Shown: positions 36,074 through 45,690, counted from the stretch's first letter. The stretch is 64,000 nt of DNA from Martelella limonii (GCF_013344475.1 NZ_JABUOU010000009.1:1-64000), one strand, 5' to 3'. Numbers and translations: made by a program. Notes: generated from the letters alone by a model not told the origin.

Positions 36074-37162
36074 ATGACCTCAGACCGCAGACAAAAAAAC
36101 GATACGTCCGGCATCTCGCTCGATGACCGTTCGCGCGAGGTTTTCCGGCGCATTGTCGAAACCTATCTGGAAAGCGGCGAGCCGCTCGGCTCGCGCAATC
36201 TGTCGCGGCTTCTGCCGATGTCGCTGTCGCCGGCCTCCGTGCGCAATGTGATGAGCGATCTGGAAGAGCTGGGCCTGATTTACGCGCCCCATATCAGCGC
36301 CGGCCGTTTGCCCACCGAAAGCGGTCTGCGCTTCTTCGTCGATGCCTATATGCAGATCGGCGACCTTGCCGAGGGCGAGCGGGCCGAGATCGAGCGGCAG
36401 ATCGGCGGCATCGGTCGCGGCCAGCCGGTCGAAACGCTGCTCGACGAGGCAAGCCAGATGCTCTCCGGCATGTCGCGGGGCGCAGGCCTGGTGATGACGT
36501 CGAAGAGCGACACCGTGCTGAAGCATGTCGAGTTCATCCGGCTGGAGCCGACCAAGGCGCTGGCAGTGCTCGTCGGCGACCATAACCAGGTCGAAAACCG
36601 GATCATCGATCTGCCGGCAGGCACGACATCCTCGCAACTGACGGCAGCGGCGAATTTCCTGAACGCCCATCTCAACGGCCAGACGCTGCCGGAGCTCAAA
36701 TCGGTGCTGACACGGTTGAAGGACCGTGTCCGCCGCGAGCTTGACCAGCTCTCGCAGGATCTTGTCGGGCGCGGGCTTGCGGTGTGGTCGGGCAGCAGCG
36801 AGGAGGGCAATCCCGGGCGTCTCATCGTGCGCGGGCGCGCCAATCTGCTGGAGGGGGTCGCCGACGCGGCCGATATAGACCGGCTCAGGATGCTGTTTGA
36901 CGATCTGGAAAAGAAGGACAGCCTGATCGAGCTGATCAGCCTTGCCGAAAACGGTTCTGGCGTGCGGATCTTCATCGGCTCGGAGAACAAGCTGTTCTCG
37001 CTTTCGGGTTCCTCGCTGGTCGTCGCGCCCTACCGGGACAGCGACAATCAGGTCGTCGGCGCCGTCGGCGTGATCGGCCCGACGCGGCTCAACTACGCCA
37101 AGGTCGTGCCGATGGTCGATTATACCGCCCATCTGCTTTCGCGGCTTTCGGGCGCGCGCTGA
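36074..37162 (+). CDS. hrcA: heat-inducible repressor HrcA
   Basis: HrcA (362 residues) represses groESL-type genes by binding CIRCE elements and is refolded by GroEL. The N-terminal winged helix (about residues 15-90: [34 protein letters not shown]) and the central GAF-like domain are intact. It is divergent from rph and followed by grpE after 77 bases, the standard alphaproteobacterial pair. Confidence 0.95.
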   Translation: MTSDRRQKNDTSGISLDDRSREVFRRIVETYLESGEPLGSRNLSRLLPMSLSPASVRNVMSDLEELGLIYAPHISAGRLPTESGLRFFVDAYMQIGDLAEGERAEIERQIGGIGRGQPVETLLDEASQMLSGMSRGAGLVMTSKSDTVLKHVEFIRLEPTKALAVLVGDHNQVENRIIDLPAGTTSSQLTAAANFLNAHLNGQTLPELKSVLTRLKDRVRRELDQLSQDLVGRGLAVWSGSSEEGNPGRLIVRGRANLLEGVADAADIDRLRMLFDDLEKKDSLIELISLAENGSGVRIFIGSENKLFSLSGSSLVVAPYRDSDNQVVGAVGVIGPTRLNYAKVVPMVDYTAHLLSRLSGAR

Positions 37163-37239
37163 CATCAGCCCTTGATTTTTCGATGCTTAACCTCGATATC
37201 GGGGCCACTCACAAACGGAATTCAATCTGCGGAGACGTC

Positions 37240-37863
37240 ATGACCGACGAGACCAAGAAAAACGGAACTGACGAAAACATCAATGAAACGGTACTCGATC
37301 TCCAGGCCGAGATGGATGCCGCCGTCGCCGAGGATATCGCCGAGGAAGCTGCAGCCGAGCCCGATCCGCTGGACATCCTCAAGGCCGAGAACGAGAAGCA
37401 GCGCGATCAGCTTCTGCGCCTTGCGGCCGAAATGGAAAACCTGCGCCGCCGCACCGCGCGCGACGTGAAGGATGCCAAGGCCTATGCCGTGACAGCCTTT
37501 GCCCGCGACATGCTGAGCGTGTCCGACAATCTGCGCCGTGCGCTCGATGCCATTCCGGAAGACAAGCGGACCGAGGAGATCAAGGGCTTCATCGAAGGCG
37601 TCGAAATGACCGAGCGTTCGATGCTGACCGGGCTTGAGCGCCACGGCGTCAAGAAGATCGAGGCCGAGGGCCAGCGTTTCGACCCGAACATCCATCAGGC
37701 GATGTTCGAAATCCCGAACCCGGAAATCCCGTCCAACACGGTGGTCCAGGTCGTCCAGTCCGGCTACATGATCGGCGAGCGCGTGCTGCGCCCGGCCATG
37801 GTTGGTGTATCCAAGGGCGGTCCCAAGGCGGAACAGCCAGCCGACGCCGAAAAGCCCGAATAA
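37240..37863 (+). CDS. grpE: GrpE, DnaK nucleotide-exchange factor
   Basis: GrpE (207 residues) releases ADP from DnaK. A long acidic N-terminus (residues 1-55) leads into a coiled coil (about 60-100: [21 protein letters not shown]). The C-terminal beta domain has [14 protein letters not shown] and [21 protein letters not shown]. The frame is open 19 codons upstream; MTDETKK at 37240 is chosen for its position relative to GGAG. It ends at a strong terminator. Confidence 0.95.
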   Translation: MTDETKKNGTDENINETVLDLQAEMDAAVAEDIAEEAAAEPDPLDILKAENEKQRDQLLRLAAEMENLRRRTARDVKDAKAYAVTAFARDMLSVSDNLRRALDAIPEDKRTEEIKGFIEGVEMTERSMLTGLERHGVKKIEAEGQRFDPNIHQAMFEIPNPEIPSNTVVQVVQSGYMIGERVLRPAMVGVSKGGPKAEQPADAEKPE

Positions 37864-37898
37864 TACCTGCGAACGCCGGTAGCCGTTCCAGATAACCG

Positions 37899-37925
37899 AA
37901 CCCCGCAGAAGGCTGCGGGGTTTTT
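37899..37925. terminator. intrinsic terminator after grpE
   Basis: CCCCGCAG (37901-37908) pairs with CTGCGGGG (37913-37920) around AAGG, and AA (37899-37900) pairs with the first T residues. Five T follow (37921-37925). It serves grpE and could also block the convergent AraC-type gene. Confidence 0.85.
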
Positions 37926-37940
37926 CTGTGCGACACGCGT

Positions 37941-38864
37941 TCAGAACGCTTCGCCAAGATGCTCGCGCATCCATTGTGCCTCTTCGGTCGCGCTGCGGCC
38001 GAAATGGCGACGGAATTCGCGGCTGAACTGGGCTGCGCTGGCGTAGCCCACCGCGGTGGCAATGGCGGAGACCGGACCCTTCCTGCGCGCAAGCATCAAA
38101 CGTGCCTCGTGCAACCTCAAGGATTTGACGTATTGGATCGGCGTGCTGCCGGTGAGCGCCCTGAAATGGGCGTGGTAGGACGCAACGCTCATGCCGGCTG
38201 CCGCTGCGAGCTCCGGTACGGACAGCGGGGCGGCGTAGTCGGCGCGGATGGAAACGAGGCTGCGCACGATTTTCCCGGCCGGCCCGCGCTGGACAAGCGC
38301 TGCGACCATGCTGCCGCCCTGCGGTCCGGTCAGGATGCGGTAGTGCAATTCCCGCAACAGCGCCTCCCCAAGAATTGCGGTCTCGATCGGATCGCATAGC
38401 GCCCGAAGAAGGCGCCGCAGCAGGTCCTCGATTTCCGGCGCCATCCGGCTGGAGACAAGGCTTCTGGCCGGCTCCGCTCCCGCCCTGATGCCATGAGCCT
38501 CCAGCTCCATCGCGATTGCTGCTGCAAGATGCAAGTCGAAATCAAGATAGATGGCGAGAAGCGGTGCTTCTGGCGTTGCCTGAGAGGCCATCCTGAAGGG
38601 TACAGGCACGGCCACGGTCAGATAATGATCGGCATCGTAGCGATAGACATTCCCATCGAGAAAACCCTGCTTGGCGCCCTGCAGCACGAAAACCGCGCCC
38701 GGACGGTACAACACCGGCACATCCTCGAGGATCGTGTCGGAGCGGAGTATGCGAACCGATGGCAGAGCCGTGGCGTTGTAACCCGGCTGCGAGGCGAGCC
38801 GTGCGGCAAGCGCCGTGATAGATGCTTTATCCGGTCGGTTTGTAGGATCAGGCAATTCATTCAT
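37941..38864 (-). CDS. AraC-family regulator
   Basis: The 307-residue protein has an N-terminal sensing domain of the AraC_N type (about residues 20-175) and a C-terminal double helix-turn-helix (about 205-300: PELAAAAGMSVASYHAHFRALTG, then IATAVGYASAAQFSREFRRHFG). It is divergent from the short-chain dehydrogenase, with only 74 bases between the start codons, so it very probably controls that gene. The natural inducer is unknown. Confidence 0.9.
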   Translation of the reverse strand: MNELPDPTNRPDKASITALAARLASQPGYNATALPSVRILRSDTILEDVPVLYRPGAVFVLQGAKQGFLDGNVYRYDADHYLTVAVPVPFRMASQATPEAPLLAIYLDFDLHLAAAIAMELEAHGIRAGAEPARSLVSSRMAPEIEDLLRRLLRALCDPIETAILGEALLRELHYRILTGPQGGSMVAALVQRGPAGKIVRSLVSIRADYAAPLSVPELAAAAGMSVASYHAHFRALTGSTPIQYVKSLRLHEARLMLARRKGPVSAIATAVGYASAAQFSREFRRHFGRSATEEAQWMREHLGEAF

Positions 38865-38938
38865 AGAAATCGCTCTGTTTCATGCTCTGTGTTGAGACTA
38901 TCTGCCAATACGTTGTCCAATCAACTCAGGAGGCAGTC

Positions 38939-39760
38939 ATGTCCACCTTTTTCATCACCGGCGCAAATTCCGGTTTCGGGCTTGCGATCGCCGAGGCGGC
39001 GATCGACGCCGGCCACAGGGTCATCGGTACGGTGCGCAGCGAGGCAGCCCGCGGCACCCTTGTCGAGCGGCTGCCGCAGGCGCATGCGGTTTTTTGCGAT
39101 GTCACCGAATTCGGACGGATTGACGACGTCGTCGGCGACGCGGAGGAGGCGCATGGCCCGGTCGATGTGCTGATCAATAATGCCGGCTATGGTCACGAGG
39201 GCGTGCTCGAGGAATCCTCTTTGGACGAGATGCGGCGCCAGTTTGACGTCAACGTCTTTGGCGCCGTGGCTGTTGCGAAAGCGTTCCTGCCCCGCTTCCG
39301 CAAGCGCCGCGCCGGCTTCATCGTCAATGTGACCTCGATGGGCGGGCTCATCACCATGCCGGGCATAGCCTATTACTGCGGCAGCAAATTCGCATTGCAG
39401 GGCATTTCGGAGGTCATGCGCGCAGAGATGGCCCCGTTCGGCGTCCATGTCACCGCGCTTTGCCCCGGCTCGTTCCGCACCGACTGGGCCGGTCGGTCGA
39501 TGGTCCGGACCGAGCGTTCGATTGCCGATTATGACGCACTGTTCGACCCTGTCCGCGCGGCGCGGCAGGAGCGAAGTGGTCGTCAGCCCGGAGACCCCGT
39601 TAAGCTGGCAAAGGCAGTTCTTGTGCTTGTCGGCTCTGACAATCCGCCGCCACAGCTTCTGATGGGCAGTGATGCGCTCGGGCTGGTGCGGGGAAGGCTG
39701 AGCGCGATGGAGGCCGAATTGACGGAGTGGGAAACGCTCACCCGTTCGACTGACGGCTGA
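38939..39760 (+). CDS. short-chain dehydrogenase/reductase
   Basis: The 273-residue protein is a classical SDR. The NAD(P) loop TGANSGFG lies at residues 7-14, NNAG-type NNAGYG at about 80, the catalytic serine in VTSMGG and the YYCGSK pair at about 142-147. The substrate is not predictable. The ATG at 38939 follows CAGGAGG. Divergent linkage with the AraC-type regulator suggests substrate-induced expression. The type is often annotated as an oxidoreductase of unknown target. Confidence 0.9.
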   Translation: MSTFFITGANSGFGLAIAEAAIDAGHRVIGTVRSEAARGTLVERLPQAHAVFCDVTEFGRIDDVVGDAEEAHGPVDVLINNAGYGHEGVLEESSLDEMRRQFDVNVFGAVAVAKAFLPRFRKRRAGFIVNVTSMGGLITMPGIAYYCGSKFALQGISEVMRAEMAPFGVHVTALCPGSFRTDWAGRSMVRTERSIADYDALFDPVRAARQERSGRQPGDPVKLAKAVLVLVGSDNPPPQLLMGSDALGLVRGRLSAMEAELTEWETLTRSTDG

Positions 39761-39786
39761 GCTGACTGCAGCACGCGACGGCGTTC

Positions 39787-40251
39787 TCAGGCCGCCGACG
39801 TGTCGGGGTCAGAATTCAAGAACGCGTAAATCGCGCTGCCGGTCTCGGAGGCGCGCAGCTTGCGGGTGAGTTCCGGATCGCGCAGCAGACGGGCGACGCG
39901 GGACAATGCCTTCAGGTGATCGGCACCCGCGCCTTCTGGGGCGAGCAGCAGAAAGGCGAGATCGACGGGCTGATCGTCGAGCGCGTCGAAATTGACGGGA
40001 TGCTGGAGCCGCGCGAAGACGCCCGCGATCCGGTCCAGTTTTGCAAGCTTGCCATGCGGAATCGCGATGCCGTTGCCCACGCCGGTCGAGCCGAGGCGCT
40101 CGCGCTGCAGGACGACGTCGAAAATCTCACGCTCCGGAATACCGGTCACGGCTTCTGCCCGGGCGGCGAGTTCCTGCAGCAATTGCTTCTTGGAATTGGC
40201 CTTGAGGGCGGGAATGATCGCTTCCTGTTTCAGCAGGTCGTCGAGTGCCAT
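39787..40251 (-). CDS. ptsN: PTS IIA-Ntr protein PtsN
   Basis: PtsN (154 residues) is the phospho-acceptor of the regulatory PTS-Ntr chain (PtsP-PtsO-PtsN), which links nitrogen and potassium state to metabolism. The phosphorylated histidine fits H66 in GIAIPHGKL. Length is standard. It ends the lptC-lptA-lptB-rpoN-hpf-ptsN run and follows hpf by 53 bases. Confidence 0.95.
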   Translation of the reverse strand: MALDDLLKQEAIIPALKANSKKQLLQELAARAEAVTGIPEREIFDVVLQRERLGSTGVGNGIAIPHGKLAKLDRIAGVFARLQHPVNFDALDDQPVDLAFLLLAPEGAGADHLKALSRVARLLRDPELTRKLRASETGSAIYAFLNSDPDTSAA

Positions 40252-40304
40252 GTCCTGGTATCCTGGCGTGAAGCGGACGCCTTGCGGCGCCCGCCGGTTT
40301 AGGT

Positions 40305-40874
40305 TCAGCCCTGAATGCCGGCTGTGTCGATCCAGCCGATATTGCCATCCGGGCGGCGGTAAACGATGTTCAGCGTCTTGTTGTCCGGGTTGCGGAACAA
40401 CATCAGCGGCTTGTCGGTCATGTCGAGCGCCATCACGGCGGTGGCGACAGCCATGGTGCGTACTTCGGCCTTGGCTTCCGCAACGATCGCCGGTGCGTAA
40501 TCCTCCGCCACTTCGGCATCATCTTCGGCCGGCGTGTCCATCACCGAATAGGCGAATTCGGCGGATGACGCATGGCCGTTGTGGTGATCCTTCAGCTTGC
40601 GCTTGTAGCGACGCAGACGCTTGGCGATCCGCTCGAACGCAGCCTCGAAGGCTGCCTGAGGGTCATGAGCCTTGCCGGCTGCATGAAGAACTGCGCCGCT
40701 GTCGAGGTGGACCTTGCAATCTGCTTCGAAGCCACCACCGGCCTTTTCCACCGTTACCTGGCTGGAATAGCCGCCGTCGAAATATTTCGTGACGGCTTCC
40801 TCGATCTGATCTTCGATCTTTTCGCGGAAAGCCTCGCCGACTTCCATCTGCTTGCCCGAGACGCGAACACTCAT
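40305..40874 (-). CDS. hpf: ribosome hibernation factor HPF, long form
   Basis: The 189-residue protein has an S30AE domain (residues 1-100) that blocks mRNA/tRNA sites on the 30S subunit. Its C-terminal domain (about 130-185) joins two ribosomes into a 100S dimer. The long form is typical of alphaproteobacteria. The frame is open 15 codons upstream; the ATG at 40874 with GGGAAGAACC ahead is chosen. A good promoter lies 34-62 bases upstream of the ATG. Confidence 0.94.
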   Translation of the reverse strand: MSVRVSGKQMEVGEAFREKIEDQIEEAVTKYFDGGYSSQVTVEKAGGGFEADCKVHLDSGAVLHAAGKAHDPQAAFEAAFERIAKRLRRYKRKLKDHHNGHASSAEFAYSVMDTPAEDDAEVAEDYAPAIVAEAKAEVRTMAVATAVMALDMTDKPLMLFRNPDNKTLNIVYRRPDGNIGWIDTAGIQG

Positions 40875-40907
40875 GGTTCTTCCCTTCTTCTTGTGTTTGC
40901 ACGCGCC

Positions 40908-40936
40908 AGTGTAGGCCAAGCCTCGGTCTCCTCCAA
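40908..40936 (-). promoter_or_regulatory. hpf promoter
   Basis: On the minus strand TTGGAG (plus 40931-40936) and TACACT (plus 40908-40913) are separated by exactly 17 bases. This is a well-spaced housekeeping-type promoter, about 30 bases from the hpf ribosome site. It gives hpf-ptsN a start independent of rpoN. Confidence 0.6.
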
Positions 40937-40968
40937 GAGCCTCCGCTCATCGGCCCGACCGGGCGTGC

Positions 40969-40985
40969 GATGACAACTGGTCATC
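40969..40985. promoter_or_regulatory. palindrome upstream of hpf promoter
   Basis: GATGAC (40969-40974) and GTCATC (40980-40985) are perfect inverted arms with a five-base centre, 33 bases upstream of the -35 box. It could be an operator for hpf. No known consensus was recognised. Confidence 0.35.
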
Positions 40986-41195
40986 ACCATCTATTTGGGC
41001 TTTTTTCAGCCGTTTGCCAGCGGGAAAATCGTAAATTCGTACCGCGTTTTTCGTGTCGTCAGTCACTCGGGCTTTGCCGCAAGGGCTTCGACATAGCGTC
41101 GGTCAGCTGTTTCGGTTCAGGTTCGCACCCCTTTGCGGCGGATGCTCTAACGTTCATGGTGATGGAAGTCAATGCGGCTCATGGCGCGGAAAGCC

Positions 41196-42719
41196 TCAGC
41201 CGGCTGCGACCTTCGCATAAGCCCGTTTCTCCCGCCGCCTCTGGACGGAGGAGGGGATGTTCATCGCCTCGCGGTATTTGGCGACCGTGCGGCGGGCAAG
41301 GGCAATGCCGTCATCCTTCAACGCCTGCACGATATCGTCGTCCGACAGCACGGCTTCGCAGGTTTCGCCATCGATCAGCCGCCGGATGCGGTGACGGACG
41401 GATTCTGCGGAATGGCCGGCCTCTTCCTCGTTGGCGCCGGCGATGGAGACGGTGAAGAAGTAGCGCAATTCGAACAGGCCGCGCGGCGTCAGGATGAACT
41501 TGTTCGATGTCACGCGGCTGACGGTCGATTCGTGCATCTTGATGGCGTCGGCGACCGTCTTGAGGTTGAGCGGGCGCAGATGGTCTACGCCGTGGCGCAG
41601 GAAGCCATCCTGCAGCCGCACGATCTCGCTTGCGACCTTCATGATCGTGCGCGCCCGCTGATCGAGGCTGCGGGTCAGCCAGCTTGCGTTCTGCAGGCAG
41701 GTGTTGAGAAAGGTGCGGTCTGCCTCCGACATGCCGTGCGATGCCTTGACCTCTGCAAGGTAGGTGCGGTTGACGAGCACGCGGGGAAGGGTATCGCTGT
41801 TGAGCTCCACCTGCCATTCCCCGCTTGCCCGCTCGGTCACGATCACGTCGGGCAGCACCGATTCGGGCGGTTGGCTGGAAAAGGCCGCAGCCGGCTTGGG
41901 GTTCAGCCGGCGCAGTTCCTGAACCATGTCCAAGAGGTCGTCATCGTCGACGCCGCAGGCCTTTCTAAGCTTCTGGAAGTCCCGGCGCGCCACCAGGTCG
42001 AGGTTGTCCACAAGCGCCGCCATGGCCGGATCGAGACGGCCGAGCTGGCTGAGTTGCTCGCGCAGGCACTCCGACAGCGAGCACGCGAAAATGCCCGGCG
42101 GGTCAAGCGATTTGAGCGTTGCAAGCACCCGTTCGACTTCGTCTGCCGCGATGCCCGCCCGGTTTGCGATCTCCCCCGGCTCGCCCCGGAAATAGCCGGC
42201 CTCATCGAGATAGTCGATCAGGTGCCGGGCGATCGCCTGATCCCGGCCGTCGCGGAAGGTCAGGGCGATCTGGTCTGTCAGGTGGTCGCGCAGGCAGGGT
42301 CTGCTGGCGACGAATTCGTCGAGGTCCACATGATCCTCGCCGCCGCCGCCGGGCATAGATTTCCACTGGCTCATCAGTTCCGGCGCATCCGGCCGCGTCG
42401 GGCCGTCGTCGCTGAAAGCACTGTCGTAATTGCTGTCGAGGCTTTCCTTGAGGTTTTCGCCCGATCTGCTGTCTTCACGAAACCAGTCGCTCGACGGGTC
42501 CTGGCCGTCGTAATCGGCGGCCTCGGGCGCTTCCGGTTTCTCATCGGGCCGTGCATCATCGCCGCCGACTTCAAGCAGCGGGTTCTTCTCGGCTTCCTGG
42601 GCAATGAAGGCTGACAGTTCGGCGTGCGGCATCTGCAGAAGCTGAATCGACTGCATCAGTTGCGGCGTCATCACCAGAGACTGGCTCTGCCTCAAGAACA
42701 GATTGGCGCTGAGTGCCAT
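41196..42719 (-). CDS. rpoN: RNA polymerase sigma-54 factor
   Basis: RpoN (507 residues) directs polymerase to -24/-12 promoters and needs enhancer-binding ATPases. A glutamine-rich region I (about residues 1-50: LRQSQSLVMTPQLMQSIQLLQ) is followed by an acidic region II. The core-binding and DNA-binding domains come next, with the RpoN box ARRTVAKYRE at about 475-484. The frame is open 30 codons further, but MALSANLFLRQ at 42719 is the family start. A sigma-54 promoter-like site lies upstream in the opposite orientation. Order with lptB is classical for rhizobia. Confidence 0.96.
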   Translation of the reverse strand: MALSANLFLRQSQSLVMTPQLMQSIQLLQMPHAELSAFIAQEAEKNPLLEVGGDDARPDEKPEAPEAADYDGQDPSSDWFREDSRSGENLKESLDSNYDSAFSDDGPTRPDAPELMSQWKSMPGGGGEDHVDLDEFVASRPCLRDHLTDQIALTFRDGRDQAIARHLIDYLDEAGYFRGEPGEIANRAGIAADEVERVLATLKSLDPPGIFACSLSECLREQLSQLGRLDPAMAALVDNLDLVARRDFQKLRKACGVDDDDLLDMVQELRRLNPKPAAAFSSQPPESVLPDVIVTERASGEWQVELNSDTLPRVLVNRTYLAEVKASHGMSEADRTFLNTCLQNASWLTRSLDQRARTIMKVASEIVRLQDGFLRHGVDHLRPLNLKTVADAIKMHESTVSRVTSNKFILTPRGLFELRYFFTVSIAGANEEEAGHSAESVRHRIRRLIDGETCEAVLSDDDIVQALKDDGIALARRTVAKYREAMNIPSSVQRRREKRAYAKVAAG

Positions 42720-42783
42720 AGAAACGCAAAACCCCCACGAAACCAATGGCCAGCTCGAAATTGGCCAGATCAGTGGCGAAGAT

Positions 42784-42800
42784 TGGCATAAAAATTGCTT
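42784..42800 (+). promoter_or_regulatory. sigma-54 promoter-like site, divergent from rpoN
   Basis: The plus strand reads TTGGCATAAAAATTGCTT at 42783-42800. TGGC and TTGCT have the exact -24/-12 spacing (GG and GC ten bases apart). It points away from rpoN, into the 3' end of lptB on the antisense strand. A small GCTTG/CAAGC inverted repeat overlaps the -12 part. The match is to TGGCA-N6-TTGCT, close to the consensus, but lacks the C and G after TGGCA. Confidence 0.55.
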
Positions 42801-42851
42801 GCTGATCAAGCTTTAATCAGCGGGCGCAATCCGTCTGGTTCGGGTGGGTCT

Positions 42852-43679
42852 TCAGAGGCTGAAATTGTCACCAAGATAGAGCCGCCGCACATCGCTGTTG
42901 GCGACGATTTCCGAGGCCTTGCCGTGGGTCAGGACCTCGCCGGCATGAATGATGTAGGCGCGGTCGATCATGCCCAGCGTTTCGCGGACGTTGTGGTCGG
43001 TGATCAGGACGCCGATGCCGCGCTGGGTGAGGTGGCGGATCAGGCCCTGGATATCCGACACCGAAATCGGGTCGACGCCGGCGAAGGGTTCGTCGAGAAG
43101 CATGAAGGCCGGGTCGGTTGCAAGCGCACGGGCAATTTCCAGGCGGCGCCGTTCCCCGCCGGAAAGGGCAACCGCCGGAGATTTCCGGAGCCTTGCAATG
43201 CCGAACTCTTCCATCAACTGCTCGAGCTTGTCCTCGCGCTCCTGCTTTTTAAGCGGCGTCAGCTCCAGCACGGCGCGAATGTTGTTTTCGACGGTCAGGC
43301 CGCGGAAGATCGAGGCTTCCTGCGGCAGGTAGCCGACGCCAAGGCGCGCACGGCGATACATCGGCAGACCGGTGACATCGCGACCATGAAGCGCAATCCG
43401 GCCCTCGTCGACGGGCACCAGTCCCGTGATCATGTAGAAACAGGTGGTCTTGCCCGCGCCGTTCGGACCGAGAAGGCCGACGGCCTCGCCGCGGCGCACG
43501 ACGAGAGAGACGCCATTGACCACGCGGCGCGTGCGGTAGGACTTCGTCAGCCCCTCCGCAATCAGCGTGCCCTCGTAATCGACAGCACGGCGCGTTGAGC
43601 CGTTTGCGCCGTGAGCAGCATTCGGCTGAGCGGCGGTCGGTTCAGCCGGTCGCCCCGGTGCATTTCTGGTCGTGGTCAC
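42852..43679 (-). CDS. lptB: LptB, LPS-export ABC transporter ATPase
   Basis: LptB (275 residues) powers LptFG to extract LPS from the inner membrane and push it through the LptA bridge. Walker A is GPNGAGKTT at residues 71-79, the signature is LSGGERRR at about 172-179, and Walker B with DEPFAG lies near 195-202. A 35-residue Pro/Ala-rich N-terminal tail precedes the ATPase, longer than the E. coli protein (241). It lies 132 bases upstream of rpoN, with a sigma-54-like site in the gap. Confidence 0.95.
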   Translation of the reverse strand: MTTTRNAPGRPAEPTAAQPNAAHGANGSTRRAVDYEGTLIAEGLTKSYRTRRVVNGVSLVVRRGEAVGLLGPNGAGKTTCFYMITGLVPVDEGRIALHGRDVTGLPMYRRARLGVGYLPQEASIFRGLTVENNIRAVLELTPLKKQEREDKLEQLMEEFGIARLRKSPAVALSGGERRRLEIARALATDPAFMLLDEPFAGVDPISVSDIQGLIRHLTQRGIGVLITDHNVRETLGMIDRAYIIHAGEVLTHGKASEIVANSDVRRLYLGDNFSL

Positions 43680-43694
43680 ATGCGCCCCCGGTAA

Positions 43695-44246
43695 TCAGTT
43701 GCCGGGCCGCGACTGCGGGTTGAGGCGAACCTGAACGCGCTTGCCGCAGGCATCGAGCTTGGCCTGGCTGGTTGCCATGTTGACCGTCAGCTTGCAGCCC
43801 ACGAAAACATTGCCGTTTTCCTGCAGGACGACTTCCTTGCCCTCCAGAACGAAGAGCTGTGTCGGTATGTCGAAATGACCCGTGTCGCCGGTGGCGGACT
43901 GGGTATCGGTATCAAGGCGGACGCCGCCGTAAAGATCGATCCGGTCGATATCGCCCTGGCCGGAGGCGATCCCCGTGGAGCCGCCTTCGTAGCGCACCGT
44001 CATCTTGGAGGAACGCACCTTGTTCACGCCCTGCACGGCAACGACATTGCCGGAGAATGTGATCAGCTTGGTGGCGTCGTCGACCTCGAATTCATCGGCA
44101 TCGATGTCGATCGGCTGGTCGCCCGCGATCTGGAAACCGGTGGTCTCCGTGTTTTGAGCGAACGCCGGCGCGGCCACCAGAAGGGAGGCCAGTACGGCAG
44201 CAGCCGGGATCATGGCGGTTGTGAGTTTCAAAGTCGGAAGCTCCAT
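43695..44246 (-). CDS. lptA: LptA, periplasmic LPS-transport protein
   Basis: LptA (183 residues) polymerises across the periplasm and carries LPS to LptD. A signal peptide ends near AFA (about residue 30), then an OstA-like beta-jellyroll domain follows (KLITFSGNVVAVQG, repeated strands). Two cysteines occur near the C-terminus (about 147 and 164). The ATG at 44246 follows GAGG, seven bases after the lptC stop; the open frame upstream overlaps lptC. Confidence 0.9.
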   Translation of the reverse strand: MELPTLKLTTAMIPAAAVLASLLVAAPAFAQNTETTGFQIAGDQPIDIDADEFEVDDATKLITFSGNVVAVQGVNKVRSSKMTVRYEGGSTGIASGQGDIDRIDLYGGVRLDTDTQSATGDTGHFDIPTQLFVLEGKEVVLQENGNVFVGCKLTVNMATSQAKLDACGKRVQVRLNPQSRPGN

Positions 44247-44253
44247 CAATACC

Positions 44254-44910
44254 TCACTGGTCGCCCTTGCCGAGCGCTGTAGGAGAAAGTGTAACATGGA
44301 CACCGCCCCCGAACCGAATCTTCTGTCCGTTATCGGTGATATTCACATTGCGGGCAACCACCGACGCCTGCGGCGCTGTCACCGTCACAGGATCGTCGCT
44401 CTTCAGCGTGCCGCCCTGGATGTCGATCGCAGCAGAGTTGAATTCCGCATGCATGCCATTTGACAGCTTGATGGTGAACGGCTCGTTAATGTTGAGCTGT
44501 TCCGTCGCCCGGTCATAGAGCGTGCTTGCGGCATTGATCACGGCCGTCACCGAATCTTCAACCGGCACCTTCGCAACCACGTCTTCCATCAGCACCGAGC
44601 TGTCGTCGGGGTTGGCGGCCGGCAGAAGCGCGCGCGAGGCCTTCAGGGAATAGGGCACTCCGTCGCGATTGCGGCCGGTCATGCCGGGATTGGTCATCAC
44701 GATCATGCCGTCTTCGATCGTTGCGGCGCTGAGCGAGACATTGGCAGGCATCAGGGATTGCACGAAGGCGGCGGCAATCAGCGCCAGCGAGATGATCACT
44801 GCCGCCAGCGGCAGGAATATTTTCAGGCGCCGCACGGAACGCGAATGCTTGGCCGCCCTCAGGAAGCCTTCATCAATCGCCGACCGATGTGCTGCTTGTG
44901 TGATGCTCAT
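44254..44910 (-). CDS. lptC: LptC, LPS-transport membrane anchor
   Basis: LptC (218 residues) has one transmembrane helix (about 29-51) and a periplasmic LptC/OstA-like domain. It receives LPS from LptB2FG and passes it to LptA. It is the first gene of the minus-strand lptC-lptA-lptB-rpoN series and lies head-to-head with ihfB, with a 454-base gap. The sequence diverges much from E. coli LptC but the topology fits. Confidence 0.88.
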   Translation of the reverse strand: MSITQAAHRSAIDEGFLRAAKHSRSVRRLKIFLPLAAVIISLALIAAAFVQSLMPANVSLSAATIEDGMIVMTNPGMTGRNRDGVPYSLKASRALLPAANPDDSSVLMEDVVAKVPVEDSVTAVINAASTLYDRATEQLNINEPFTIKLSNGMHAEFNSAAIDIQGGTLKSDDPVTVTAPQASVVARNVNITDNGQKIRFGGGVHVTLSPTALGKGDQ

Positions 44911-45364
44911 GCCATGCCGTTTCGGTGTCTTGACGCCTTCCGCGCCGATGATGTCACGCGTTCATCGCAAACGTCACGGATATTATGTTTCGCGAAAGAG
45001 AACAAGGTTGTTCGCAAGTAGGCACGCCTGCCCTCATTGGCAAGCGTGAATGTCGGGGTATTGGTGGCCAAGGCCGCTCTGCACTGCAAAAAAAACACCC
45101 CTTGCGATCATCGCCGCGCACAAACCCGCAATTTCACGGGCTCTTATGCCTTCGCATACTTGAAATCGAGGCTTGCTATACCGTAAACAGGTCAGGTTTG
45201 AGGCATTCCCTAGCGAAAAATCGGGGGGCGGGGCTGCTTCGAACCAGCGGCTGCGGTCCGGCTCGATCACGAAGTCGATTGGCCGCAGGTCGGACTTGTT
45301 GACGGGCCATGGTCTGTCGGGCAGACTAATTGGCAATGAAAATCATAGATTTGAGGGGTCGAAT
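44911..45364. other. 454-base gap between lptC and ihfB
   Basis: No gene with a convincing start or family is seen. An open frame continues upstream of ihfB to 45173 but lacks any IHF similarity. The gap must hold divergent promoters. A TATACC at 45177-45182 and a run of eight A at about 45089-45096 stand out, yet I could not match a well-spaced -35. The ihfB ribosome site GAGGGG is at 45353-45358. Confidence 0.5.
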
Positions 45365-45661
45365 GTGATCAAGTCGGAGCTGGTACAGATTGTTGCGGCG
45401 CGCAATCCGCATCTCTATCACCGCGATGTCGAGAATATCGTCAACGCCATTCTCGATGAAATCGCCGATGCTCTGGCTGCGGGCAACCGTGTCGAGCTGC
45501 GCGGCTTCGGCGCCTTTTCGGTGAAAAACCGGCCATCGCGTTCGGGCCGGAATCCGCGCACGGGTGATACCGTGTTCGTCGAGGAGAAGTGGGTTCCGTT
45601 CTTCAAGACCGGCAAGGAATTGCGTGAACGCCTGAATCCCGACCAGAAAGACGACGACTGA
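45365..45661 (+). CDS. ihfB: integration host factor beta subunit
   Basis: IHF beta (98 residues) bends DNA by about 160 degrees with IHF alpha. It assists sigma-54 promoters, replication and recombination. The start is the GTG at 45365, giving [21 protein letters not shown] lies seven bases upstream, and the ATG two bases earlier is out of frame with an instant stop. The [21 protein letters not shown] arm is complete. The following LapA-type gene is 29 bases away. Confidence 0.95.
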   Translation: MIKSELVQIVAARNPHLYHRDVENIVNAILDEIADALAAGNRVELRGFGAFSVKNRPSRSGRNPRTGDTVFVEEKWVPFFKTGKELRERLNPDQKDDD

Positions 45662-45690
45662 GCGGCGGCAACAGCAACGGGCAGGGCATC

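Larger units (their letters stand above)
40875..41195 (-). other. 321-base gap between rpoN and hpf
   Basis: No gene is seen. The gap holds the hpf promoter (40908-40936) and a palindrome GATGAC-AACTG-GTCATC (40969-40985) just upstream of it. The remainder, nearer to rpoN, shows no strong hairpin with a T tract, so I do not see a clear rpoN terminator. Confidence 0.5.

Noticed and set aside
45173-45364. N-terminal extension of ihfB
   Set aside because: No similarity to IHF; the GTG at 45365 with GAGGGG is the family start.
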